From positions 43,392,685 through 43,456,684 of the forward strand of contig CM037598.1 of assembly GCA_021018995.1 (NCBI GenBank): a DNA stretch of 64,000 nucleotides. Reading direction: 5' to 3'. Of this stretch, positions 11,270-21,959 are shown in pieces. The notes under the pieces were generated by a model. The model did not search any database and was not told the origin of the DNA. It worked only from the letters and a program-made list of their open reading frames with translations. The stretch comes from Chloranthus sessilifolius (lineage: Eukaryota; Streptophyta; Magnoliopsida; Chloranthales; Chloranthaceae). The first letter of the stretch is position 1. Each line of letters starts with the position of its first letter. The position numbers and the translations under genes are program-made.

Positions 11270-12449
11270 TATTTATGTTTATTGGATAATGCAAATGTGT
11301 ACAATTAGTAACATAGAGGTAGTGCCTGGTTTGCTGGAGAAAACTTAGGAAGCAAAGAAGGTGAAATATTTCACAGATAGGTGTCATGTAGCAACCAGAT
11401 ATTCTCAAAAAGTAATGCCTATCTAGCATGCATACCATTCAATATGAAATTATGTACCAACACATAGTTTATGGTGATGGCACAAGATGACAACTAGATA
11501 TGTGACTTGATGTGAAGGTCATGACCTTCAAGATCCTGTTATTTGAAGATAACATATATAAAAAAATATCTCATATCATTCAAAGCACCCAAATGCTTTT
11601 AAAATGAAAGGCTAAATAAATTTATAATTTTTGTGTGATATTATTTCATTGGTATTTAACCTTGTTTAATCAGATTCTAGGGGTGTTCTATTGGTGAAAT
11701 CCTAGATCTGGCATATCTTAATCACTGTTTCTTTATATTAAGTGGCACACTTGATTGAAAAAATGTCAGGCATCTATTTTTTATGACTGGTCTCACCGAT
11801 GCAGAGAAAATGTTTTTATTTAATTTCTATATTTAATTTGTTAGATTAATATTGAGAGGGTTTATTTGATAGATGAACCTAGTGCTTATCATGGTATCAA
11901 ATTTGTTACCAATCTAAATTGTCTAAGTGGTGATCCATCATTGGATCATCTCACAGACCAAGGAAACATGATGAAGGGACCTTTCACATTGCATTTTTAT
12001 TCCCTCTTTTGGTGTTTGTTACGTATGAAAGTATATTGTGGTCCCTTTTGGTCTTTGTTACTTATGAAACCAAAGCTGGGGATATAACTCTGTTTTCTAG
12101 CAAATTTATAATCTCATGCTATGATTTTTTTATAGGCGAATTGTGGTGTTGTTTATGTACAGTTGTTTGGTCTATTAGTAAGGGATCACCATGCATTCAA
12201 ACCCATATCCTTGGGCCTACATGGGGCTTGAACCCAACCACACCAGCAATAGGGTGGGACTAATTCGGGGTTTGAATCAACTGCACCAAAAATGAGGTTT
12301 ATATCATTCAATATAATTGTTTATTCAATATTAAAAAGAATAATTGCATTTTTTCTGAAATATTTATTGTGAAGACAATGAATGTACATGTTCTGTTTGC
12401 GACTATGAAGCAAGCAACCAATGAATAGATCTTTTTGTTTTATTTTTAG
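11270..12449 (+). other. Long intron of the second CACTA gene, right part
   Basis: AT-rich DNA without a recognisable gene. I searched the minus strand here for the missing N-terminal ATG8 exon (an -REKYP--like sequence) and did not see it. The acceptor TATTTTTAG ends the intron at 12449. Confidence 0.5.
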
Positions 12450-12786
12450 CAAAGAATTGATGGCACAATCTGAATCTGAAACAAGTGGGTTTGAGTCTCA
12501 GCCAAATGGGTATGAACAAAATGACAATCAAGAAAATCAATCTCGGCCAAACTGGTTAGTTTGCTTCTTCTTTTTTATATAATAATTGTTATGAATAGAT
12601 TACTAACAAGATATTATTCATTTAGGTGAGCCTAAAAAATCACTGCATTTCAATGAATATGGGCAACCTGTTGGAGAAGGTTCAGCAGAATTCTCTACGT
12701 TTATAGGTCGAATGGCGAGGGCACATTGCCCACCTACATACAGTACTTGGCATGACGTACCAATTGTCGTGAAAGAGCAAATATGG

Positions 12787-12964
12787 AGTAAAGTCTTTGT
12801 GAGTGGAAGTAAATCATTTAAAATCAAATTTAATTGTTCTACTAATAATTTTCTTAATCTTTTTTTATTATATGAAGTAAAGTCTTTATGAGTGGAAGTA
12901 AATCATTTAAAATCAAATTTAATTGTTCTACTAATAATTTTTTTATTCTTTTTTTTATTATCAC
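12787..12964 (+). repeat. 89-bp tandem duplication across an exon edge
   Basis: AGTAAAGTCTTTGTGAGTGG at 12787 is repeated at 12876 with few changes, giving two 89-bp copies. The first copy holds the end of exon 3 and its donor (TTT/GTGAGT). In the second the donor has become TATGAGT, so only the first is usable. Confidence 0.85.
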
Positions 12965-14559
12965 AGGCTAAATATAATATTTCAACAAGTCACAAAAGCA
13001 TGGTCTTATCGTAAGCTAATACTTCATGGAAACAGTGGAAACATGACCTGCGCATACACTACAATAAACATCAGACACATGTGGAACGGAAAAATGATAT
13101 ACCAAATCGTGTGAAGAAAGAAGACTGGGAAAATTTTATTGATATGTGTTCGACGGAACAAGAGCAAGCACGTCGAGAAAAAGGAAAGTCTTTCAGGGAA
13201 AAGATGAAAAACCCACACACTACTGGTAGACGAGGAGCAGCTAACATGGCAGAGGAATTGGTAATATATATCCAATATTCTATTTGTATATAATTATTTA
13301 AAATATTAATATTTACATAAAAATTTTATTGTACAGAAAAAGCAGAGTTCTGATGGTAGAGTCACTAGGACACAAATATATATAGCCTCTCATACCAAGA
13401 AAGATGGGACTTGTCCTTTTCCCGCTATGAGCAATCAACTAGTAAGACTATTATTTTAGTTCATTTTACATCAAAATTTTAGTATTGAAATGTTTAATTA
13501 ATATATTTTTTACAGGATGATATTAGAAGAATCATCATGAACGATCCTCTTCTAGGGGATAATGATTTAGATACTGGCCCTATTGCTAAAGTAAATGATG
13601 CTCATCTCCCTTTTTTGTTTCTTCTTTTCCATGTAAGGAATTTATAGTTCTAAAATATTTTGTTGCTTAGGTTTGTGGCCATGATGAAAGAGGTTGTGTA
13701 CGGGGCATGGGTAGGGGTGTATCTAAGACCGCTATTCAAGCATCAGCGCCTTGCAGAGAGAACGCTCAACGGGAGAAGAGAGCACATGAAAACATTGAAT
13801 TGAAGTTTGATTTACTTATTCAACAATCTGATGAGGACCGTAAGTCACGTAAGACCCTTGAGGAAAAAGTCGATGCATTATCGAGCTAAGTTCTCTCTCA
13901 AGGAACACATATGTCAGATTCAGGTTCTTCTCGGGTACAAATTTCAATCTCATGAAGGCCCAAATTCCTTTTCAAAATTATAATTTTTCGATATAATTTT
14001 TTTAATACTAATCAGTTATCATTATTTTCGTAGGCACAACGACATTCATCGGTTCTTCCTGATTCACCAGTGGATCAATCATCCATGCGCTGCTTATTAA
14101 AGAACTTCAGGAAAAAACTTGTTGCACTGGGACGTATTAATAGAGAGACGACAACATCAACAGATTCATTTACCATTATAGTAGATGATATTTATGATAT
14201 CGTCGCCAAGCTGTATGCAAGTGAAGGGACATTAGCAGATATTACAATTGGGGATACAATTATCTGGCCAGAGGGACTTATCCAATTTATATGATTATTG
14301 TTAAGCATAATATAAATTGGATTTATTTGGTTATAGACATTTAATGGATTTGGATGCTTAGTAGTTTTTTTTGGGAATTTTAAGTTTTATGTTTTTTATG
14401 ATTATTTCAAACTTGAAAGTTGAAAGTTGTAATTAAGGATGATGATTATCAATTTATTTATTTTAAGATATGAATTTTCTTATGGTGATTTTAGAAATTT
14501 ATGTATTTTGATGATTATAGATTTCATTAGATTTTAGACGAAAATTACTAAAAAAATGA

Positions 14560-14935
14560 CGTTAAAAAATCATTGTTTTTAAAATTTTAAATATTTTAAA
14601 ATATATATAAATAAAAAAATACGACTGCTCAAAACTGTGGTTGTTTCATGAACGTGATTATTCTAAAGAGAAACGACAGTCATAATATGTCGATTATGGG
14701 GGGAATACGTCATGTCTTTTTCAATAAAACGACATAAAAAACAACAGCTCAAAACAGTCGTTTATGATCGAAAGTCGAAGACAATCGTTATTTTGATGAC
14801 ATAAATGACGGTCTAAATATGTTGTTGAAAAATACTATTATTTTTTCTAGGACGGCTCACTCAACGGTCAAAACTGTCATTTTTTTGGGAAACGACTGTT
14901 TTGGACAGTTATTTTTTTTATATTTTCACGTAGTG
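14560..14935 (+). repeat. CACTA right subterminal repeats and terminal inverted repeat
   Basis: Before the terminal TTTTCACGTAGTG the DNA repeats the word STCAAAACNGT near 14629, 14737 and 14865 and related words such as AACGAC and GACAGT. In En/Spm elements such subterminal motifs are bound by the TNPA-type protein. The left end shows no clear match to these words. Confidence 0.65.
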
Positions 14936-15439
14936 AAAGATGACAGCTGAGCCAAAGCCTAGTGGAACACCCTGGTAGTGCTCACCATGGTGACTCATTT
15001 ACTGATCATCATTGACTAAAAGTCTAGCAGTTGAAACAAGTTAGATGAGAATGGAGGATGTTGCAATTCAGCAAGTGCAATGCATTAGAGGATCAAAAGA
15101 ATCATCTCGCAGAGTTAAGGAGCTCCCTCACGGAGCTAAGGAGGCAGTGGAAGCTGCCCTTGCTCAAATAGGGCGCGCAGTCAAGAGGAGAGCAGTAAAG
15201 AAATTGAGAAGATCTCACGTCTTAAAATCCTCAGACTTTGTGCTCGCGCAACTCTCACAGAGATCGAGCCTTAAAGTAGCCGCGCGCAGTACATAGCGAG
15301 ACCATATGCATAAAGAACAATTTGTCACCTTGCGAAGTTCTCGTGTAGACCTAGAAGAGAGAGATGCCTAGAATTTTCCTCGCACAACTCTCACGCACTC
15401 TGAAGCCTAACCAGTTATTACGCGAGTGCAGGAGCCTAC
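14936..15439 (+). repeat. R0 LTR, right piece
   Basis: Continuation of the R0 LTR after the CACTA element, starting with the AAA target duplication. It carries many CG-containing words (CTCGCGCAACTCTCAC, CTCGCACAACTCTCACGC, CGCGAG), the same style of upstream LTR region as R5. R1 interrupts it at 15439. The five bases CCTAC (15435-15439) are the presumed left target duplication of R1. Confidence 0.6.
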
Positions 15440-17582
15440 TGTTAAGTGGTGAAAAATGCCACTTTTCACCCTTTAACCTGACCACTGATAGACCTGTGAG
15501 CACACTAATAAGCCTCTGTCGAGTTCATTTAGTAGACAGCAATAAAAGATGACACTAATGTAGAAAACTACTCAAGAATGCCTAAAAAGGAGCCATCTCT
15601 TAGCACAGGACAAACCCAGCAACAGCACACCAGAGGGTAGCACATCATTGGACCCTTGGAGCGCGTCGCTACAGTAGGGCAAGGCGAAGGAAGTGAAAAC
15701 AGGCTGAAAAAATCCTATCGAGAGGTCACCTGAAGACTTTGATAGGAGCTGAAAGCAAAGAAAGGAGGAATTGATGCAGTTGAAATGGTTTTGATAGGAT
15801 TTGAAGGCAGAAGAAGGATGGATTCATGTGGATTGAGGAGTTCGCTAGGATCCAAAAACCTATCGAGCAGCTGAAAGAAAGGAAGAAACCATCCTATCGA
15901 AAACCTGCCTGATGTGTAAAGAGAACCTATCGAATGGTTTCCTGAACCTATCGAGATGGAGATGCTGGAACAGAACCTATCGAAGGGTGCTTGAGCCTTT
16001 CGATAGGAGTGAGAGCAACCCTATCAAAATGATGGCATGCAGAGCGAAACCTATCAAAATGGTTCCCCAACCTGTCGAAAAGCTTCCCCAACCTGTCGAA
16101 TGCTCCAGGCCAAGGGCTAAGAATGCTGAAGAATTAAGAGAAGGCTCATCCTATCAGAACCTATCAAAGAGATCTGAGAACCTAACGAAAGGACCAAAAA
16201 GCTCCATTTGAACCTGTCAAAAGCTTCCCATCCTATCGAAATCGTGTACAGAACTTCTCAAAAATTTAGCTATGCACACGTTGTGACTTGGTGACCTGCT
16301 GCACGCAACCCGAGGCACTTAGTGATTGACACGATGGTTATAAAAGATGCCCTAGGAAACCCTAACCAGCCCACACGCTCTAAACCCCCTAACAAACTCT
16401 GAGGACCTTCTAGAAGGGATTTTTTACCAGAAAAATAGAGGAGAAAGCTATATATAGAGACCCCTAATTGCAATTGGGGGGAGATCGAGATCTGAGCCAA
16501 ATTATGGAGATTAGAGCTTGCAGAGAAATTTTATTTTCCCTCCTTTAGCCCAACAATGGCTGGCTAATTCCCATGGAGTAGCGAGGAGAGAGGTTAGATC
16601 TATAATTGGGTAAGGTTAAGATTGCTATTGTGGGTTCCCAGCTGCACAGACTACAAATCTAAGAGTATTTCCATTGTAGAGTGATTTTGATTACAATGTA
16701 AATGTTGTTTTTAATACTTTAATTAGATCTAAAGTCCATTTGGTTTCATTTGGTGATCGATCGGATTTGTGTAGAGGAGTCTATAGATCAGCTCACCCAC
16801 TTAACTGGTAGGCCTTTTGGATACCACCCGATCTCCTTGGATCTGATACTCCTGTAATTCCTTAAGTCTGTGACCTTGGAATTGCAGCATCTGTAGTGGT
16901 TTTAATTATTCTAATTGATACTTTAGCTTTGGAGGAGATCCCTAGGATGGTCTGTGACCATTAAAGTGGACAGATCATAACCTTAAGATCAGTCCAAGCT
17001 CAGGCTCCAATTGGATTCGTCTGCTGTAAATCCATGGATCAGATAAAGTCTATAGGATGGTCTGTGACCATTCAAGTGGATAGATCATAGCCTTAAGACC
17101 AGGTGGATCCTACAATTTAGAGTGGAGCTTTCTACCCTGCAGCTATGCTTATAGCCAGTTGAGGGAATTGTGTACTCTGAACCTCTGTAGCATGATTAAT
17201 CGAATCTGATTTCAATGAAGACCAATTTCCAAGCTACTCTTCTCCATTTTCTACTTTTTACTCTTTTCCCTGCAAGATCTATGTTCCCAAACTCGATCCA
17301 AGTTAGTCTATGTTTAATTTTAGCTTAGCTTAAGTGACAATCCATTTTAAACCTCTCCTATCTTTTAGCTAACTTAGCATTAGTTAGGGTGTCAGATCTC
17401 ATACAGATCTGGAGATTCATCACATTTTTAAACCAACCTCCCTGTGGACATTCCCTTACTCACCATCTTTTTAAAGCTTGCTACAATAGACCCTGATTAC
17501 TTGCAGGTCTGTGCAAGTGTGTTCTACCTAGTTTTATTAGTGATTTTAGACCCCCATTTGAGGGAAGGCAAACACCCCAACA
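15440..17582 (+). repeat. R1 5' LTR (2.1 kb)
   Basis: Starts TGTTAAGTGGTGAAAAATGC and ends CCCCAACA, followed by the primer-binding site. From about 15700 to 16250 it carries an array of CCTATCGAA-type motifs in both orientations. The TATA box TATATATA is at 16449-16456, directly followed by an imperfect CCCCTAATTG/CAATTGGGG hairpin. The stem-loop ATGGTCTGTGACCAT occurs twice downstream (16947-16961 and 17057-17071). Confidence 0.92.
16449..16456 (+). promoter_or_regulatory. R1 LTR TATA box
   Basis: TATATATA followed by GAGA and a CCCC/GGGG hairpin. The same arrangement recurs in the other LTRs of this subfamily (18613, 29350, 34901). Transcription presumably starts 25-35 bases downstream. 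Confidence 0.65.
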
Positions 17583-17600
17583 AGTATTTGGCGCCGCTGC
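17583..17600 (+). promoter_or_regulatory. R1 primer-binding site, cut by R2
   Basis: AGTATTTGGCGCCGCTGC follows the LTR end at once. TTGGCGCCGYTGCC... is the complement of the 3' end of plant tRNA-Asp, as used by Athila elements. R2 is inserted after GCTGC (17596-17600). The same five bases reappear at 30481-30485, where the primer-site sequence continues GGGGGAGG. Confidence 0.85.
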
Positions 17601-19731
17601 TGTTAAGTGGTGAAAAATGCCACTTTTTACCCTTCAAACTGACCATTGGCAGACCTGTGAGCACACTAATAAGCCTCTGTTGAGTGCCTTTTGTAGATAG
17701 CAGTGAAAGTTGGTAATAATACAGAAAACCACTTAAGACTGCCAACAAAGAAGTCATCTCTCAGTACTATGCAGACCCAGCAACAGGACACCAGAGGGCA
17801 GCACATCACTGAGCCCTTGAAATGCGTGGCTGCAGTAGAACAAAGGAAAGGAAGTGAAGACAGGTCTTAAAACAACCTATCGAAAGGGCATCTGGAAGAC
17901 TTTGATAGGCGCTGAAGGATAAAAGAGAAGAATTCGTGTAGTTGGAGAAGGGCTCAATAGGATCTAAAGGCAGAAAGAGGAAGACATGTGCTGAAGTGAG
18001 GGATTCGAATGGATCCCTGAACCTATCGAGCAGATGAATGAAAGAGAAAGCCCATCTTATCAAAAACCTGCCTGAAGACTCAAAGGAACCTATCGAATGG
18101 TTTCTTGAACCTATCGAGATGAGAATGCTGGAAAAGAACCTATCGAAGGGTGATTGAGTCTTTCGATAAGACTGAAAGCAAACCTATCAAAATGGCAGAA
18201 TGAAGAGTAGAACCTGTCGAAATAGTTTTCCAACCGGTCAAAGAGCTTTTCCAACCTGTCGAATGCTCCAAACCAAGAACTGAGAAGGCTGGAACTCCAA
18301 GCGAAGATTCATCCTATCGAAACCTATCGAACGGATATGAGAACCTAGCGAAAGGACAAAAATGCTTGATTCAAACCTGTCGAAAGCTTCCTGAATCTGT
18401 CAAAATCGTGTGCAAAACTTCTTAGAAATTTAGCTGAGCACATGTTGTACTTCAGTGACCTGCTGCACGTAATCTGAGGCACTTGATGATCGACACGACG
18501 GTTTCAGAAGATGTCCTAGAAAGCCCTAACCGACCCACATGCTTTAACAGAACTCTAACAAACTCTGACGACCTTCTAGAAGGGATTTTTAGTGAGAAAA
18601 ATAGAGGAGAGCTATATATAGAGATCCCCAATTGCCATTGGGGGGGATCGAGATCTGAGCCAAAATTCTAGAGATTAGCGCTTGCAAAGTAATTCCATTT
18701 CCCTCCTTTAGCCGAACCATGCTTGGCTAAATCCCTTGGAGTAGCGAGGAGCGAAGTTAGATCTGTAATTAGGTGAGGTTAAGAGTGCTATTGTAGGTTC
18801 CTAGCTACACAGACTACAGATCTGAGAGTATTTCCATTGTAAAGTGACCTTGTTTGCAATGATAATATTGTTCTTAATGATTTAATTAGATTTAAACTTC
18901 CTTTGGTTCCATTTGGTGATTGATCGGATTTGTGTAAAGGAGTTGTAGATCAGCTCACCCACTTAACTAGTAGACCTCTTGGATACCATCTGATCGCCCT
19001 GGATCTGATGCTCCTGTGATTCCTTGAGTCTGTGACCTAAGAATTACAGCATCTATAGTGGTTTTAATTATTCTAATTGAGGCTCTGGCTTTGTAGGAGA
19101 TCTCTAGGATGGTCTGTGACTATTAAAGTGGATAGATCATAACCTTAAGGTAAATCTAAGCTCAGGCCTCAATTAGATTCATCTGCTGCAATCCATGGAT
19201 TTGATAAAGTCTATAGGATGGTCTATGACCATTAAAGTTGGCAGATCATAGCCTTAAGACCAGGTGGATCCTGTGATTTGGAGTGGAATTTATACCCTGC
19301 AGCTATGCTTGTAGCCAGCGAGGGAATTGTGTGCTCTGAACCTCTGTAGCATGATTAATTGAATCTGATTTCAGTGAAAACCAACCTCCAAGCTACTCTT
19401 CTCCATTTTCTGCATTTTTACTCTCTTCCCCTACAAGATCTAAGCTCCTAAACTCGATCTAAGATTGCTTAGCTTAGTTTAAGTGACAACCCATTACAAA
19501 CATCTCCCCTGTCTTTTAACTAAATTAGTAATAGCTAGGGTGTCAGATCTGACACAAATCTGGAGATTTGTCATATTTCTAAACAGCCTCCCTGTGGACA
19601 TTCCCTTACTCACCATTCTTTTAAAGCTTGCTATAATAGATCCTGAATACTTACAGGTCTGTATGAGTGTGTCTGCCTAGTTTTATTGTTGATTTTAGAC
19701 CCTCATTTGAGGTAAGGCAACACAACCAACA
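17601..19731 (+). repeat. R2 5' LTR
   Basis: Starts TGTTAAGTGGTGAAAAATGC and ends CAACCAACA. The CCTATCGAA-type array lies at about 17870-18420 and the TATA box at 18613-18620. The hairpin CCCCAAT-TGCC-ATTGGGG follows the TATA box. Stem-loop copies are near 19109 and 19218. Confidence 0.92.
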
Positions 19732-19734
19732 AGT

Positions 19735-19760
19735 TTTTGGCGCCGCTGCCGAGGAGGTAG
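19735..19760 (+). promoter_or_regulatory. R2 primer-binding site
   Basis: TTTTGGCGCCGCTGCCGAGG follows the LTR end by a few bases. It is nearly fully complementary to the 3' end of tRNA-Asp. Confidence 0.85.
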
Positions 19761-20052
19761 TTTAGAAATTGATAGATCTAAGTTTTGATCATAGATTTGT
19801 AGTTTTTGTTTGATTTTACTAACTGCATTTATAAGTTGTATTGTTTTTTCAGTAGTTTGTGTTCAGTTCATCAGATCTGAGGCTACCAGTGAGAGGAGAA
19901 TCGTGCTGGAGACTGCTCTGTAGTTTGCATCCCTCTACTCCCCTATTACTTTTCAGATCTGTTGATAATTTTTATTTGAATAGTTTGAAATTTTGGTTGA
20001 TTCTGTTTGTTGTGTATTTGGATCTGTTCTGCATTCAAAATCTGAGTGTTGT

Positions 20053-21870
20053 ATGTTTGGTAGGAGAACTCTGCAACCTCAGATTATTCCACTAAATCCA
20101 GAGGTTGAAAGACTTCAAGAATCCAGACCAACCACACCCACTTCTGTTGCATTAGATTCTGTAGAAATGGGTGAGCTATAGCAGCCGAGAACCCTTAAGG
20201 AGTTTAATGCACCAGGGATCTATAATTCCCCCTTCTGCATGCAATTCCCAGCTGCTCAGGGAAACTATGAGATAAAATCATCCATCATTCAAATGATGTC
20301 CTCATTTCATTGCCTGACCAAAGAAGACTCATATAAACACATTGATGAATTCTTAGGACTGTGTACTATATTTAATATCACAGGTTTGGGGGAGGAGGCC
20401 ACCAGGATGAGACTCTTTCCTTTTTCATTAAAGGACAGAGCCAGGACCTGGTTGTCTTTACTTCCACCTAATAGTATTCAGTTCTGGAGTGATCTCCAAT
20501 GTCAGTTTTTGGCCAAATTCTTTCCTATGTCAAAAACCAACCAGTTGAGGAAGGGTATCATCTCTTTTACCCAAGATCCAACTGAAGACTTTCATCAATC
20601 CTGGGAGAGATTTAAGGAACTCCTCAAGAAATGCCCCCACCATCAAATCCCTGAATGGCAATTGGTTCAAAGCTTTTACCAGGAAATTGATGCTAAAAGC
20701 AGAGACATGATAGATGCCTCCTATGGTTGCACCTATCTGCATAAAACTGCTGAGGAGGCATAGGAGTTGTTTGATATTATCAGTGAGAACTCTATGCAAG
20801 GGGAAACCTTAGCAAGAGATCTAGAGCCTCCTAAATTGATGAAAGAGAACACCTCAAGAGAAAGGATATATGAAGTGAGGGTGCCAAGTGAGTTGGAAAG
20901 GAAAGTGGACAGTTTAACTCTGAAATTTGATAGGCTGATGGGAGCAATGCAGTCACCTATGGCAGCAAGAGTGGAGGAGGCATGTGCCATAGGTCAGTCC
21001 CTTGCTCATCCTGTGGAAGAATGCCCATCTGCTAACCAATTTCTTGATTTTGTAATAGAGCATGTGGCTACAGCTTAGTCTTATGGGCAGCAGCCTGCTG
21101 CTAGGTATCAATGGAGGAACCACCCCAATCTGAGGTGGAGACAAGATGGATACCCCAGCCAGCAGCAGCAGCAGCCCATGCCCTACAGAAATGCTCAGCC
21201 CTATCAATAAGGTTATGCCAAGACGTTAAAGAACCCATGGCCCAACATGTAGCTCCCGTGCAAAGAAGTCGCACCCCTCTAGCTGTGAGAACACCATCCT
21301 TTGAGGAACAAGTTCCATCTTGATTACAGAGCTTGAACACCTTGACCCAAACTGTGCACTCTCACAAGCAAAGCATCAAAAAGATAGAGGATCAACTTGG
21401 TCAGTTGTCTAATGCTCTGACTAGGAGAGAGGGAGGAAGGTTGCCTAGCCAACCACAGGACAATCCACGAAGGCAGTTTATAGTGGGTGAAGTTTCCTCC
21501 ACTTATGAGGAAGCTAAATCTGTTACAACTTTGAGAAGTGGTAAATTAGTCGACAACCAAGTGGGCTGTGAGCCTGTGAGGCACTTGGAGGAAGAAAATG
21601 AAGTAATTTCTACCAGCACACAACAAAGACCACCAATGGTGGGCTAGCAGGAACAATCAGCTGTGAATAAAGAGGATAATGAGGATCCTCAAGAAAAGAA
21701 AAAGACCCCATTGGCTAAGGCTGTAAGTGAGGGAGCAACCCCACACTTGCCATTTCCTAAGGCACTACAGGCACCATCCCCTTTTGATAAAGGGTAAGGA
21801 AAATTTGAGGAAATGATGGAGACTTTCAAGCAAGTAAAGATCAATCTGCCTTAGACCTGTGCACCCATAA
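20053..21870 (+). pseudogene. R2 gag fossil
   Basis: Begins MFGRRTLQPQ, as in R1 and R3. A Retrotrans_gag-type core follows (LFPFSLKDRARTWLSLLPP, FLAKFFPMSKT, CPHHQIP), then a CX2CX4HX4C-type zinc-knuckle remnant around 20985-21025. Gag forms the virus-like particle and packages the RNA. The region is broken in several places. Confidence 0.85.
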
Positions 21871-21959
21871 AAGACAATCTGGGATACACCTATCCAAGAA
21901 AGTCTTTTCAGCCGAAAAAGTTAAGCATGTCCTATCCATTACAACTCCCCCCAAACTTT

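Larger units (their letters stand above)
8313..14294 (+). pseudogene. Second CACTA gene, TNPA-like protein with Transposase_24-type domain
   Basis: Predicted exons are 8313-8368, 12450-12554, 12626-12798, 12967-13260, 13338-13441, 13516-13590, 13671-13934 and 14034-14294. Exon 1 (MGNNPPKKLLKN...) joins exon 2 in frame across a 4.1-kb intron. Exons 3-5 carry the plant En/Spm Transposase_24-type domain (GQPVGEGSAEFSTFIGR, CPPTYSTWHDVP, SWKQWKHDL, then SHTKKDGTCPFP). Exon 7 encodes a charged, probably coiled-coil stretch and exon 8 a C-terminal segment ending WPEGLIQFI. In En/Spm the second protein binds the subterminal repeats and helps the transposase. The copy is damaged: stops lie at 13012 (TAA) and 13887 (TAA), and the exon 2/exon 3 junction does not keep frame with the sites I chose. 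The gene order is the usual one for CACTA elements. Confidence 0.75.
781..14935 (+). mobile_element. CACTA (En/Spm-type) DNA transposon, complete ends, 14.2 kb
   Basis: The element starts CACTACGTGAAAA (781-793) and ends with the exact reverse complement TTTTCACGTAGTG (14923-14935). It is flanked by AAA on both sides (778-780 and 14936-14938), the 3-bp duplication typical of the superfamily. Inside are, in order on the plus strand, a tnp2-type transposase gene (4252-7769) and a second gene with a Transposase_24-type product (8313-14294). An antisense ATG8 gene fragment (10022-11039) lies in the first intron of the second gene. Both transposon genes contain in-frame stops, so this copy could only move with help from another one. 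It sits in the LTR of R0 and is therefore younger than R0. Confidence 0.93.

Noticed and set aside
12170-12290. tRNA-like or SINE-like stretch with 'ttgaacccaaccaca'
   Set aside because: No A box at the right distance and no fold resembling a tRNA.
15440-19731. Tandem solo LTRs or an LTR array
   Set aside because: The primer-site fragment between them, the GCTGC duplication and the resumption at 30481 show nesting of R2 in R1.
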